Shown here one piece after another: positions 33,321 through 45,638 of a stretch of DNA of 64,000 bases. The notes beneath the pieces were generated by a model. That model had not been told where the DNA came from. It saw only the letters and a list, made by a program, of their open reading frames with translations, and ran no database searches. Each line of letters starts with the position of its first letter. The stretch's first letter is position 1. A program made the position numbers and the translations under genes. The stretch comes from Austropuccinia psidii (Eukaryota; Basidiomycota; Pucciniomycetes; Pucciniales; Sphaerophragmiaceae). The stretch spans positions 81,237,785 to 81,301,784 of the forward strand of contig JALGQZ010000002.1 in assembly GCA_023105745.1 (NCBI GenBank), in the 5' to 3' direction.

Positions 33321-35388
33321 AAGAGGCTCCCAATACTCCATCCAATCAGATGGATCTGGACTCAGAGGTAGAATTGATTCCTCAAAAGGGAACAGGAAGG
33401 GCAATATTCCCAGTGGAACAGAATCCATACAAGGAAGTGCCTTATCCCAAAGGCAAGTCCCAGAAATTCCCATGATATCTGAACCTGAATTGGAACTAAT
33501 TATGAGTAACTCAAACAGGTACAAATCACATTCAGAGGGCTCAAATAGACATTTACATGAGCAAATACAAACAGTACTACACAGTGTACAAGGACAAAGA
33601 TTGGGAAATGTTGCCTCAAATACACCAAGGAGTGATGAACTCCTGGCACATCCTGAAAAAGTTCCTCAAAGAGGAGGAAATAGTGAGATACTCCAATGGA
33701 TGGAATTCACTATCATCCAAACCTCAAATCAAAAAGATCAAGGAGTATCATGCCAAAAAGAAGGAGGCAACCAAGGAAGAAGCCCCAGTAGCTTCTACCA
33801 GCAAGCCCCAAGTCAACCCACTTCCCCAAGAAGGGAAGAAGAACAAGAAAAATAATTGGAGAAAACCATATTCCCCAAGCTACAGGATCCCCAAGATCCA
33901 AAAAGATGCCATGGACAATGTCTTCAACATGGCCAGAACTTTGATGGAATTCAAAGACAAAGAGGAACAAAGAATGAGACAACCCCCTTTCTCAAAGAAA
34001 TAACCTTGTCTCCTGATGTTGTAAATACTTTAACAGAGCTTAAAACTAGCATTTTACCTCTTAAAGACATTAAAAATAGTTTATTATCTTTCCAAGAAAT
34101 AAATAACGGTATATCATCTTTAACAAAACTTGTTGCACAAAATAAGAAAGAAATTGATAACATAAAATTTATGATTGAAAATAATAAACCAAAAGTATTA
34201 ATTGAAAATACTCAGAAATTAATACAAGGACAACAAGAGTTGTACGAATACATAAGTGATATCAAAGAAAAAACTTTGACAATCAACTATGATGTGAGTA
34301 TTGACAATCTTACAGGAAAATTAAATAAATTAAGTATTTCTGTAGAAAGATTTGAAGAAAAGACTTCATCACACCAACAATTACTCTTGGACCATGTGGA
34401 AAAGAGTGATGAAGCAAGAATGCATCTGAAAGATGACATTCAAAGTGAAATAAGGCTTATTACTGAAAAAATGGATAAAATTAATGAAGCTAATTTAAAT
34501 ATGCCAAAGTTATCAACACCATTTTCTCACATAAGAAGCCCTGTTAAACCAAAAGAGGAATTAACAAATCCATTCATAATAGACTTGAGTCACCAAGACA
34601 ATAACCGAGTCTTAATGAAGGAAGCACCTCAATTGAAAGAATGGCCAACATTCACAGGAGAAGGTGAATATGACCACATGTCATTTATCAAAACAATTGA
34701 CATGCTACAAGAAGATTATTCCATACCAGATGAATTAATCACTGCAAGATTAGATTCATTGTTTGAAAAATCTGCAAAAAGATGGTATTATGGCATAAGG
34801 CAAACAAATGGCAAAAATACCTGGTCTTGGTGGAAACAAGAAATAATCACCAAGTGGGCTAATGATGCCTGGAGGTACAAAGTAGAAAATGCATTTGAAA
34901 ATTCTTTCTTTGACCCAGACAAAGACCAACCTTTAACTTTGTTCTTGAAACAAGTTGAAAGACTTAATGCATTGTACCCAGAAATGTCACAAAAAATGGT
35001 GAATATGAAAATACTCAAGAAATGTGGAGGAAAGCTAGAACATGCCCTAAGAAGCAGGTGTATAAAAACATGCTCCACCGAAGAGTATATTAATGCACTA
35101 GAAGACATAGTGACAAGAACAAAAATTGGCAGGACTTGGAAGACATTGGACATTAAAAGCCCAAATAAACCATTTATCAAAAAAGATAAATCAAAACAAT
35201 CCTTCAAGCCCAATACATCCAACAATAATGAGCAAAGAAAATGCCATAAATGTGGAGGTATTGGACAATTAGCCAATAATTTCCTTAAAAAGGCAAAGAT
35301 TAATGAAATTGTGGAAACAGAAAACCACAATGACAAAGAAGAGGAGTCTGACTCTGAAAAAGAGACAGAAAAGCCAGAAATCTCTTAA
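33310..35388 (+). pseudogene. Element D Gag (one internal stop)
   Basis: Frame 1 from ATG 33310 (MTTRRGSQYSIQ) is open to a TAA at 33853-33855 and then open for 510 codons to 35388. Order: low-complexity basic N-terminus overlapping alpha, a long helical/coiled-coil region (about 34000-34520), capsid core (LKEWPTFTGEGEYDHMSFIKT, RWYYGIRQTNGKNTWSWWKQ, YPEMSQKMVNMK), then a knuckle that has lost its His and last Cys (CHKCGGIGQLANNF), then an acidic tail. Two stops follow before protease in the same frame, at the same place where A and C need a frame change. Confidence 0.85.
33321..34003 (+). pseudogene. Element D alpha frame (conserved ORF overlapping Gag)
   Basis: Frame 2: after the splice site, EEAPNTPSNQMDLDSEVELIP, three stops at 33470-33515, then an open 148-residue stretch (33557-34003): KYKQYYTVYKDKDWEMLP, NSWHILKKFLKEEE, SNGWNSL, a Lys-rich linker with EEAPVASTSKP, then SYRIPKIQKDAMDNVFNMAR and TLMEFKDKEEQ, then stop. 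Its blocks match the alpha frames of A and C. It overlaps the Gag (beta) frame throughout. Unknown function. Confidence 0.65.
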
Positions 35389-36555
35389 AGTGATTAAATC
35401 AATATAATTAATGCACAAATTAATAATATTGATATAATTTATGAAGTACTGGATGTTAACTCAAACTTACCACAAGTTGGGACATCTGACACAAACCTGA
35501 CAAACATACAAGATGCCAAAATGTATAGGACCAAACCTGCAAGAGGAATAGGATATACAGCTGAAAAATCAAGTATAAGTATTGTTATGGTTGATAACCA
35601 AGAAGGGAAACTTAACTTAGCTACAGGAGCATATTGCACCTGTGTTGGTAAATGTTATTTAAAAACCATTGTCCCAGACTGGCAAGAAAAACCTATTCAA
35701 ATACAAGGTGTCAAATTTAGTAGTGCAAGTGAGAGCATGAAGCCCCTTGGAATAATGGATTTAACACTAATTTTTCCTCATCCCTCACAATGTGTAAGAA
35801 TCAAAGTAGAGTTTGTAGTAATGGACAACTGTACTAGTAATCCCTTCATACTTGGGAATGACTACTTATCAATTTATGGTATAGATATCTCCAACCAGAA
35901 GGATAGATATTTTACAATAGGAGACAACAAAAGACAAAAGTTTGGCTTCTTAAATAACAAAAAACAAATCAAAGTTATTAATAATGAAGAAAAAATTGCA
36001 GAAAAGGAACTTTTTATATCTGAACAACTTAAAGAGGCAGAATTCAATCAAGAATTAACAGAAAAAATGAAAGAAAAATTGATTGACCTCTTATTTAAGT
36101 ATAAAAATGCCTTTGCAACTGACAAACACCCACTAGGTGCCATAATTGGACATGAAGTGGATAGAATTCTTAATGTGGAAAGCCCTTACCCACCTCTACT
36201 AAGGAGACCTGCTTACCCAGCTAGTCCAAGGGCTAGAGAAGCCTTAGAGGTACACATTAAAGAATTAATGGACCTTGGAGTATTAAGAAAGGTAGGACAT
36301 AATGAAAAGGAAGAAGTCACTACACCTGTCATTATAACTTGGCATAATGGAAAATCAAGGATGGTAGGAGACTTCAGAGCCCTGAACACCATTCCAGACA
36401 GGTATCCAATACCCAGGATCCATGAGACATTGACACAATTGTCACAAGCTAAGTTCATCACAGCCATGGATGCCTTAAAGGGTTTTCATCAAAATGTCTT
36501 AACAGACAATGCCAAAAAAACTACTGAGGATAATAGCCCACAGTGGAATTTTTGA
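35389..36555 (+). pseudogene. Element D protease and RT N-terminus
   Basis: The same frame as Gag after TAA codons at 35386 and about 35395; open from 35521. The protease triplet reads LATGAYC, so the catalytic Asp is Ala. FVVMDNCTS and LGNDYLSIYGIDI follow. RT begins with [29 protein letters not shown] (here a residue or two short before PDRYPIP) and [12 protein letters not shown] (motif A). One extra A in an A-run near 36520 shifts the frame and ends it at 36555. Confidence 0.85.
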
Positions 36556-36565
36556 ATACTAAAGA

Positions 36566-39103
36566 ATGCCATTTGGCATAAAAAATGCACCTTCCCATTA
36601 TCAAAGAATGATGAATACCATATTTCCTGAAGAATTATCAGAAGGATGGTTAATTATCTATATTGATGATATCATAGTTTGCTCAGAAACTTGGGAAAAT
36701 CACCTTACAAGACTAGAAAGGGTACTACAGAAAATAGTCCAAGTGAATATGAAAATTTCCTTGAAAAAGTGTCATTTTGCATATAGTGATTTAAAAGCAC
36801 TAGGACATGTTGTATCTGGACTTAGTCTAGGCATAGACAAGAATAAAGTAGCAGAAGTACTACTTAAGCTAATGCCTCAAACCAAAAAAGAAATGCAATC
36901 ATTTCTAGGATTGGCTGGTTACTATAGACAGCATATAAAGGACTTTTCAAAAATTGCTAAATCCTTGTATAAGCTATGTGACCAACAAACATTCTATGAA
37001 ATGACAGAAGAAAGAGTCAAGGCATATGGAGAATTAAAAAATTCCTTAACAAATGCCCCATTTCTTCTAATGGCAGACTGGAAACTACCCTTCAAGCTGT
37101 ACATTAATGCTTGTGGAGAAGGACTGGGTGCTGCACTACACCAGACACAAATTATCAATGATAAACCAGTGGAAGGACCAATTTGTTTCATTTCAAGACA
37201 GATAAAGCCAACAGAAGCTAGATATGGAGCAATGCAAATGGAATGCCCCTGCTTAGTGTGGGCTTTGAAAAAATTACATTACTATTTAGATGGAACAGTA
37301 TTTGATGTAATTACAGACTGTAATTCTGTAAAATCTCTATTAAATATGAAAACTCCAAATAGACATACACTGAGATGGCAAATTGCTATCCAAGAATATA
37401 GAGGAAATATGACTATTGCTCATAAATCTGGCAATTTTCATAAAAATGCAGATGGTCTTAGCAGATGGGCTCTAGCAAATACCCCTGACAATCCAGCATG
37501 GGTACCACAAGAAGAACACCATATAGAAGGAATATGTGTTACAGACATTGGCACAGAATTCTTTAACCAAGTTAAAGAAGGCTATAAGATAGACAAAAAT
37601 TGCCATATCTTAAGCCAACTTCTAATGAAAGACTGCAAAGACCCATCACTTTCATCAAAACTAGATGAAACATGGAAAAAGGCATATGATGAAGGAAGAT
37701 TCCACCTCCTTGATGGAATCCTTTACCATATAAAAAAACACACATGTGGTATGGCCTTAACATATAGAACCCTGATAAACACTATTTTACATGAGTGTCA
37801 TGATAGTGTTGCAGCTGGACACCTTTCTGAAGACAGGACACTAGAGAGGGTGAAAACCTGCCCTTGGTGGCCAAATTGGAAGAAAGAGGTTATAGAATAC
37901 TGCCAAACCTGTGACAGATGTCAAAAAGCCAGCAGAGCCACAGGAAAGAAATTTGGAATGATGATCCAAATCCAAGAACCAAAATCCCCTTGGGAAATAG
38001 TTCATATGGATTGGGTAACAGCATTACCTCCAGGAGGAGACAGAAGCTAAAATGCATGCCTAGTATTGGTTGAAAGGTATAGCAAAACTCCCATGTTCCT
38101 ACCATGTCATAAAGATGACACAGCTATGGACACAGCCATAATGATATGGAATAAAGTTGTTAGCCATACAAGCTTATTCCAGAATATTATAAGTGACAGA
38201 GACCCAAAGTTCACTTCAGCATTATGGACAAATCTTAATAACTTGTTTGGGACAAATTTATCATTCTCAACAGCTTACCATCCTCAAACTGATGGTTTAG
38301 AAGAAAGAATGATACAGACCTTAGAGGACATGATCAGAAGATTCTGTGCTTATGGGCTAGAATTCAAAGATTCTGATGGTTTTACCCATGATTGGTGTAC
38401 ACTAATACCAGCTCTTGAACTGCCATATAAAACATCAATCCATTCTTCTACTGGCAAAACACCAGCAATGCTAGAAAAAGGTTGGAATCCAAGACTTCCT
38501 TATGATACCCTCAAAAAGGACTTAGTGGATATACATCCAACAGCAAGCAGCTTTAAGATAATGCTTGACAAAGCAAGACACCATGCAAACAGATGTATGC
38601 AAGACTCTTTCAAATATGAAAAAGAAAGATGGGATAAAAGTCATAAGCCACCTGATTTCAAAATAAGAGACTTGGTCCTAGTATCAACCCTTAATTTCAA
38701 TAACATAAAAGGCCCAAAGAAATTAAAAGATTCCTTTGCAGGACCATTTATGATAAAAGCACTTCATGGAGCCAATGCTGTGCAATTGGAACTCACAGGT
38801 GAACTAATGAACAAACACCCAACTTTCCCTGTAAGTCTGATAAAACCTTACAGTTCAAGTGACAAGGAGTTATTTCCACTAAGAAATAAACCCCCACTTG
38901 AAATTCCCCCCTTGGAAGAAGGAGAAGAAAAGAAAATAGTAAAAGTCCTTAAAGAAAGAAGGACAAGAAACAAAAAAGAAAGGGAATACCTTGTAGGTTA
39001 TAGGAATTCAACTCAAGAAGATGAATGGCTACTTGAGAAAGATATAACAAATGCTGATAAACTACTAAGAAGGTTCAGACATGAAAGAAAGCCCAAAAAA
39101 TAG
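36566..39103 (+). pseudogene. Element D RT, RNase H, integrase and chromodomain
   Basis: Frame 2, open 36566-38050 and 38051-39103 with a single TAA at 38048-38050 in place of Tyr (RSYNACL). It has MPFGIKNAP, the catalytic YIDD, and RNase H with the first Asp changed to Asn ([14 protein letters not shown]). [14 protein letters not shown] and the full zinc domain ([20 protein letters not shown]) follow. The DDE core is [16 protein letters not shown] and TDGLEERM. The tail DLVLVSTLNFNN leads to a chromodomain (KVLKERRTR, EYLVGYRNS, DEWLLEKDI, LLRRFRHE). A TAA just before MPFG (about 36560) precedes this block. Confidence 0.9.
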
Positions 39104-39209
39104 AAAATTTAAGCATTATTGAGCTTCAAGACTAACAAAATCTATTGAAGAGGTAGGACAGTGGATGATACCCTAATTACACATATCAGATTGTGGTACA
39201 ATCTTTTTT

Positions 39210-39221
39210 GGTGGTAGGGAA
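39210..39221 (+). promoter_or_regulatory. Polypurine tract of element D
   Basis: GGTGGTAGGGAA, preceded by TTTTTT, immediately before the 3' LTR start at 39222. Confidence 0.88.
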
Positions 39222-39534
39222 TGTGAACCTTTGAGATATGACCACATACCCAAAAAGGTCACAAGAAATATTTAATATAATTATACATTAAAAATAAGTA
39301 CCTTAAAACTACAAAAATACCATAAATTGGTAGAAAACTTGGTTTAAATTAAAAGCCAATGAATAAACATGTGAAATAAATTATACCATTGGATTCCCCA
39401 TGGTAAAATACACATATACCAATTTTATGGCATATCTGCAAAGTCAATATTTAATGAGTTATAAGTAATAATACCTTATAAAAAACACAAATCCTTATTT
39501 ATTTCAAGAACCGATGAAACAACATGTGAAATAA

Positions 39535-40955
39535 TGTCAGCCGGTGACTCAAAACCAGAGCACAAGCATGACAGCCAAAATACCATAAACCAATGGTATA
39601 GCCAAGATACCACCAAAACATGGAACTGAGCCAAATCAGCTCAAAAAGTATCAAAATGAAGATGAAACTCACCTCTTTCTGAAAATATAAGTCCCATCAC
39701 CATAGGACAAGAAATAACAGAGTTATTCCTGAGCATAAACCTTAATTTTCACCTCTCATCTAAAATCTAGAAGGAGAGGCTTAACCCCATCAAATGGGTA
39801 TTCAAAATGAAGCTCTAAGCCAGGGCTATCCAATGGTACCAGCCAAACTGAGCTAGCACCAATATTACTGGAGTTATGGTCAATTTCAGGCCAAATAAGG
39901 GTGAACAAAACAATCACCTCTCATCTAACTTCTACAGTTTTAGAGTGGGATACCTGAAGTGGGGTATTTTTGGAAAGGGCACAATCAGGGCTATCTGATG
40001 TTTTCATCCACTTCCCCATATCCCAACTACTGCAGAATGTATGGGGCAAACAAGCTCAATACAGCTTTTTGCCTAAAACATGCAAATGTACAAAAATCTT
40101 GTACATGGGATACCTTTTCCATATTTAATGATACCCATATCACATGAGGTACCATTTTGTAGAGCACATACAGGGCTACACACTGAACCAATTTTGAGGT
40201 TGATATCTCAAGAATTGACAAAGTTATGGCTGTTTTAAGGTCAAAATCCCACCTGCTGTCATATACAGCCTTACCATGGGATAATATCCCATAACCATGA
40301 ATATGAGGTGTCAAATAGACGAAGAAGCATGTTTTTACTTCAATACCTCATATGTCAGTCAATACTGGGGTCCCATACAGTTTCTGTACAGCATTCTACG
40401 CGTCATATACGTCAGAATCAAGCTGTGAGGTCCCCAGATGAAAATTTTCACCCTGTATTGGTGAAAACCGCCTAGATGTGGTTTCAAAACCACATCTGAG
40501 CCCAATACAGGTTATACAGGCTGTTTGCAAACCACAAGCCAGTACTAGAAAGTGAAAAAATCTTCACTTCCTCCATGTGGAAAGGTCTAGCACCCTTTCC
40601 ACCCCATTTCAGGATAAAAAGGAGGCTTTTCACAGCCAGAATAGCTTTCCTCATCCTGCTCTTGAATTCCTACATAGTAAAACTGTCCAAAACAGTTATA
40701 CTCTTGGAAAATCATCAGGTATACCTTAAATTTAAGTATTGTTGCTTTTATTTTTGTAACCCAACAGGTAAAAGTTGCACCCAGGGCTTTCAACAGCGCT
40801 CACCACCACTATATCTCTATAGTAAAGGCCTTAAATCTTAAATTAATCATCTATTATCAAATTTATCATCTTTTAAAATAATTTTTACCGTGTCACAGTC
40901 ATAGTTAAAGCTTGTAAATACTTATATACACCTTTATCATAGACTCACCCTGACA
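39535..40955 (+). mobile_element. Solo LTR, family E (E1)
   Basis: 1421 bp, starting TGTCAGCCGGTGACTC and ending CACCCTGACA: TG...CA with a 6-bp inverted end TGTCAG/CTGACA. Perfect duplication AATAA at 39530-39534 and 40956-40960 within LTR D2. No internal region is attached and I saw no coding capacity that stands apart from the other E copies. The element that owns this LTR is not in the window. Confidence 0.92.
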
Positions 40956-41026
40956 AATAAATGGTACCATTGGATTCTCCATGAAAATCCACACATAAAA
41001 CAATTAATAAGCTAAGCTTCAAAATC

Positions 41027-42891
41027 TGTGAGCCTTGAGGTATATTTTACATACCCAAATAGGCCACAATTATCTTAAAAAGAAATTTCAAATTATACAT
41101 AACTCATAAATCATGCATATATTCAAAATTCATCATTTTTGATTTTAGAAAAGATGAATAACTTTTTATTGAGTAAGTAAATCCATGGATTTAAGGCCAG
41201 ATTTGGATTCTACACAAAAATTCACCTAGGGTAGCTCCATAGAGTGAATAAGCTCAAATTAACTCTTTGAGGTGGTAAAATGGAAAATACTTCAATACCA
41301 CATCATCAATACCACATAAAAGATCCGTGAAAACTTTTGTTTTTCTTAATTTCACGCCAAAATAATGGGAAAGTGAGAAATCCCATGTTACATATACACT
41401 AAGAATAGTGTTATGCATGTTTTGAGCACTTAATATCATGGTATTCTTACATGGACTTTTGGTACACCCATAGTGGATATCTCACTTTAAGCTTAAATTA
41501 CTATTTTAACCTAAAAAATAGGCAAGGGGGACAAAAGACATCAAAGAGAGCCAGGGTACCAATTGGTAAACTAAACCTCTTTGGGAACTTGGTTACCATG
41601 TCACAACTACTGTAAATCTTAAGAAAATAGCAAATAACCTGCTATTTTGAGGTGCCAAGGAGGTAAAGAGCTACTTAGACTCCTGTAACCATGTCAATTC
41701 TTAATGATTTTACATGAATAAACCCCAAAAGAGTAATTAAAACCCTTTTTGGACTTGTATCCATTGATTTACCTCATAGCAACCAGTGAAACACTGATAT
41801 TTGCAATTCTATGTAGAAATGAGGTAAAAACTTCAAAAATTCATTAAAAATACAATTCTTAATGAATCTTTATGAAACCTTCAGGACCAATGGAGAACTG
41901 TATTATCTATGGTACAACCAAAAAGCATTACAGTTTTACTAGTAAAATTAAAAGCTTTACTTATAGTCCATTTTTGACCATTCTACGTGAAACACTGAAT
42001 CTTCAAAAATTCACAGTAATTAAAACCTGTGATGAAATTGGCAATAACATTGATAAATTTGATAAATCAATGATTATTTTGGAATAAAAGAAGATTTACA
42101 GATGTTACTCCTTTTATTCTTAACCATATTGGGGTTGGTAGTCATGTAAAAGTATCAATTAAGTAATTATGATAATCTTACGTGACAACAGATGATGCAA
42201 TCATTAATCCAAAAAGGTTTATTGTTTTCTCACTCACTGGTTTTTCAGTTTGCTCCATGGCACGCCTCTGTGAGCTGTTGTTGACTTAAAAGAAGCCTCT
42301 TCTTGCTGTTTTTTCCACATCATCATCATCATCTTATTAATCATTTATATCAGTATTACCAACAAGTAAGTATTAGTTAAAACTTTTCTTAAGTGTTTTA
42401 TTCTTTCAGAATCAATCAGAAAGACGTAAAATAATAGAAATCAACTATATATTGCTGTAATACATTTATAAATCCATTTTGATCCTCTAAATCCACAATT
42501 CTACGTCAAATCTCTCTATCTTATCATTCAATAAGCTCTTTGGAATATTAGTGAGTGATTTATCTTTAATTCTTAAATTTTTTCTCTAAAAATAGTTTTC
42601 TTCAAGAATTATCATTATAATTATTCTTGCAAAAAGATAATTATATATTAAAATAATTTTATTATTTTAATAAAAGAAGTTTTTATTATTAAATTCTTCT
42701 TGTAATTGATTCTTGTAGACAATTACTTACTCACTGTTAAAATCACTAGTAGTGCTTAACACGTGAAAGAAATAATTCTTTAATGATTTAATTGTGGTTA
42801 TAATAATATTTTATTATCCTTTTCATAAGAAGAGACATAGTACTGTTGATTAATAGTAATATTATCATCAGTTTCATAGTCACATCTTCCA
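41027..42891 (+). mobile_element. Solo LTR, family A (A5)
   Basis: 1865 bp, TGTGAGCCTTGAGG to CACATCTTCCA (last bases altered from TTACA). Perfect duplication AAATC at 41022-41026 and 42892-42896, inside LTR D2. Compared with A4 it lacks a short stretch after GAGAGCCAGGGTACC (near 41560). It lies only 66 bases beyond the duplication of E1. Confidence 0.94.
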
Positions 42892-44510
42892 AAATCAATA
42901 CTTAAGGAATTAACCTGAATATATGCACTTTTTTGGTCAACGCACATATTCAAGGATTTTAGCTAATATCTCTTGAATTATGAATGATAGAGTGATGAAC
43001 CAAAAATAAAGTCATCGTGTAATTACTGTAGGAATACAGAAATGAAGTCTCTTTCACATGTTATAAACAAGGTTAAAATCTGTAAGGAATTATTGATTAA
43101 ACTCAACAGAGCTGTTGACCACTTTGTGGTGAAAGTGGTGCAAACTTAAAAACAGTAGACAGTTGGATTCTACTAGTTCATTCGTGAAGAATGATTTTTT
43201 ATTATTATAATATTCAAGGTATAACCCCTTGAAATCATAGTTTGAAGTTTAAAATATTAAATTTTGACAGAAAAGATGAGTTACAAGAAAAATCATCAAA
43301 AATAGAGTTTTAATGATGTAATGAAATTCTCTTGGAAGCATAATAAGGGTATGCCAAACTATTAGAATTCACTCCTTGAATTGCTGTAGCGTGTAAATCT
43401 TGAAAGTTATTAAGGATTAAAGCTTGAGCTTAATTTGATCATTTATGATCACTCACTGTAACCTTAAATTAAGTTTAACAGTCATATAAGTCATAAAACT
43501 GGTGAATACTATTAGTTTATGATTAAAAATAATAAAATCCACGAAATTTGGGGTTCTTCCAAGCCTTTGACGTCATCAAACTTAGAGTTATAGTGATAAC
43601 TCTAAGTAATGGCGTAATAATGATTTAATGTGGTTTGATCATGATGTAATCATCACCAAACCTTAAACTATTGATCAATTAAAGTGGATATGATCAGTAC
43701 ACGTCTACTACAAGCCCGTTGGACTCTAGAAGGGAGGTATTTACTATAAATAGAGCTCTTTTTTACTCTGTTTTCCCCTCAGACGCATCAAAAACATTAA
43801 ATCAGTACAAGTAAAAAAAAATATATCTTTATTCTTTATATATAAAACTTTTATATTATTAAAGACAAAAGATAATGCTATTATAATCATCAATTTTGAT
43901 GTTATTAAATCATTTATTTAATTGTTTTTGTTAAAAATCTCTCTAAAAACTCATTTCCACGTAAAAATCAAGAATATTTGTAATTTTCTCTATTTTTTAT
44001 TGTAAATACAATTTGGATAAGTTGTATTTACATTATTTGGCATAAAATATCTCAAAATTATTATATTAAGTATTAAAAGTAGGTTATTTTCTCTTATTAT
44101 AATAATTTTCTCTATATTATACTTTTAATAATTCTTTAATTAATATAAATAGTATTTATATTAATTTATAGCTTTAATATTGGTAATATTATTGTTATTA
44201 ATTGTTTTTTATTAATAAAAAACAATTTCTTATGCCTTTATTATTTGTTTGTAACAATAATAAAGTGCCATTAAATATATTAATTATTTTATATTAATAT
44301 ATTTATTTTATTATATTATATTTTATAATATAAAATATATTATCATATTTTATTGATAATATACTTATTTTTACGCCATAATTATAATAATTCTTTATTA
44401 TTATAATTATTTTTATCTTATTTATTTCATTTATAAGGACATTCATAGTACAATAAGTAAAATATTAGTAATTTTTACTTATTGTTTCATAGTCAAACCT
44501 TACAAATTGA

Positions 44511-45067
44511 GACAAGCACATGGACACCAAAGTTGGACTTGGTGGAAAACCCAAATTATCAACAAATGGGCCAATAATGCTTGGAGGTTTAAAGTGGAAA
44601 CAGCCTTTGAATCTGCCAGATTTAATTCTGATAAAGACAAAGCTTTACGATGTTTTTGCCAACAAAAAGACAGATTAACAGCATTATATCCTGACATGTC
44701 AGAATTTATGATCCACAGAATGATTCTGAGACAATGTGGGGGTGATGTAGAGCATTCTGTCAAAAGCAGGACTACTGAACAATATTCAGCAGAGGATATT
44801 ATCAATATATTAGAAGAGGTAACCACCAGAACCAAAAGTGGTTCTAGTAGGGTGAATCTCAGAACAAGGTTTAATACACCTTGGAAAGATTCTGTGGAAA
44901 AAAACCCCAAAGAAAATTTTAATAATGTTAAGTATAAATCTGCAGATACAGTCAGAAAGTGCCATATTTGCCAAAGCACCACCCATTTAGCCAATACATG
45001 TCCAAAAAGGGGGAAATTCAATGAAACTGATATTGAAAAGGAACCTGATATTGAAAAAATGACATAA
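44511..45067 (+). pseudogene. Element C Gag, 3' half
   Basis: It resumes the capsid core at RQAHGHQSWTWWKTQ, through KWANNAWRFKVETAFES and YPDMSEFMIHRM, then a full CCHC knuckle CHICQSTTHLANTC followed by PKRGKFNETD, to TAA at 45065-45067. Continuity with 29645-30592 is exact across the AATTG duplication. Confidence 0.87.
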
Positions 45068-45638
45068 TTGAAGACAATTCAGATGATAAGTCATCCATAT
45101 TTTCTGAATCTTCAAAAGATGTAGAAAATATCAATTCCAATTTTGACACATGGAAACTTATTCCCACTTGCCACAATTGAGCAAGGGTCAACTTGATTTA
45201 TGAAACGTTCAAGAGGCACAACTTATGAAAACCAAACCAAACATAGGGAAAGTTTATACAGCTGGCAACTCCTGTATAACAGAAGTGGTGATTGACAACA
45301 AGCCCGCTAAACTCTTGCTTGACCCAGGAGCCTTCTGCTCTTGTGTTGGTAAATCCTGTCTTAAAACCTGTGTACCAAAATTTGAAGATCAGTTGTTGCC
45401 AATTGATGGCATAAAATTCAACAGTGCAAGTAACCCAATGAAAGCATTGGGAATATTTGAAACTAGTGTCATATTTCCACATATAAATGGAAATTTAAGA
45501 ATCACTGTTGAATTTGTTATTGTGGAAAATTGCTCTAGTACCCATTTCATATTGGGTAATGACTATTTAATCATGTATGGAATAGATCTACATAACAACA
45601 AAGACAGATACTTTACTATTGGAGACAATAAACATTAG
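45068..45638 (+). pseudogene. Element C protease
   Basis: The stretch 45068-45224 is the damaged Gag-protease linker. The open frame from 45225 has KTKPNIGKVYTAG, a triplet reading LDPGAFCSCVG (Pro in place of Thr/Ser next to the catalytic Asp), KFNSASN, VIVENCSS and LGNDYLIMYGIDL. TAG at 45636-45638 interrupts, and the same frame continues into RT. Confidence 0.84.

Larger units (their letters stand above)
30593..44505 (+). mobile_element. Element D, full-length Ty3/Gypsy chromovirus, with E1 and A5 inside its 3' LTR
   Basis: Perfect target-site duplication AATTG at 30588-30592 and 44506-44510. 5' LTR 30593-32567, internal region 32568-39221, 3' LTR from 39222 to 44505 interrupted by solo LTRs E1 and A5. 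Its own length is about 10.6 kb. It is the best preserved element here: one 1-nt insertion, one TAA in RT, one TAA in integrase, two closely spaced stops between Gag and protease, and one in Gag separate it from continuous Gag-Pol. It is inserted in element C gag, so it is younger than C. Confidence 0.96.
39222..44505 (+). repeat. 3' LTR of element D (D2), interrupted twice
   Basis: D2 sequence lies at 39222-39534, 40956-41026 and 42892-44505 and reads continuously against D1 once E1 and A5, with one copy of each 5-bp duplication, are removed. It ends TCAAACCTTACA. TGACGTCA at 43568-43575 and TATAAATA at 43745-43752 are kept. Confidence 0.94.
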
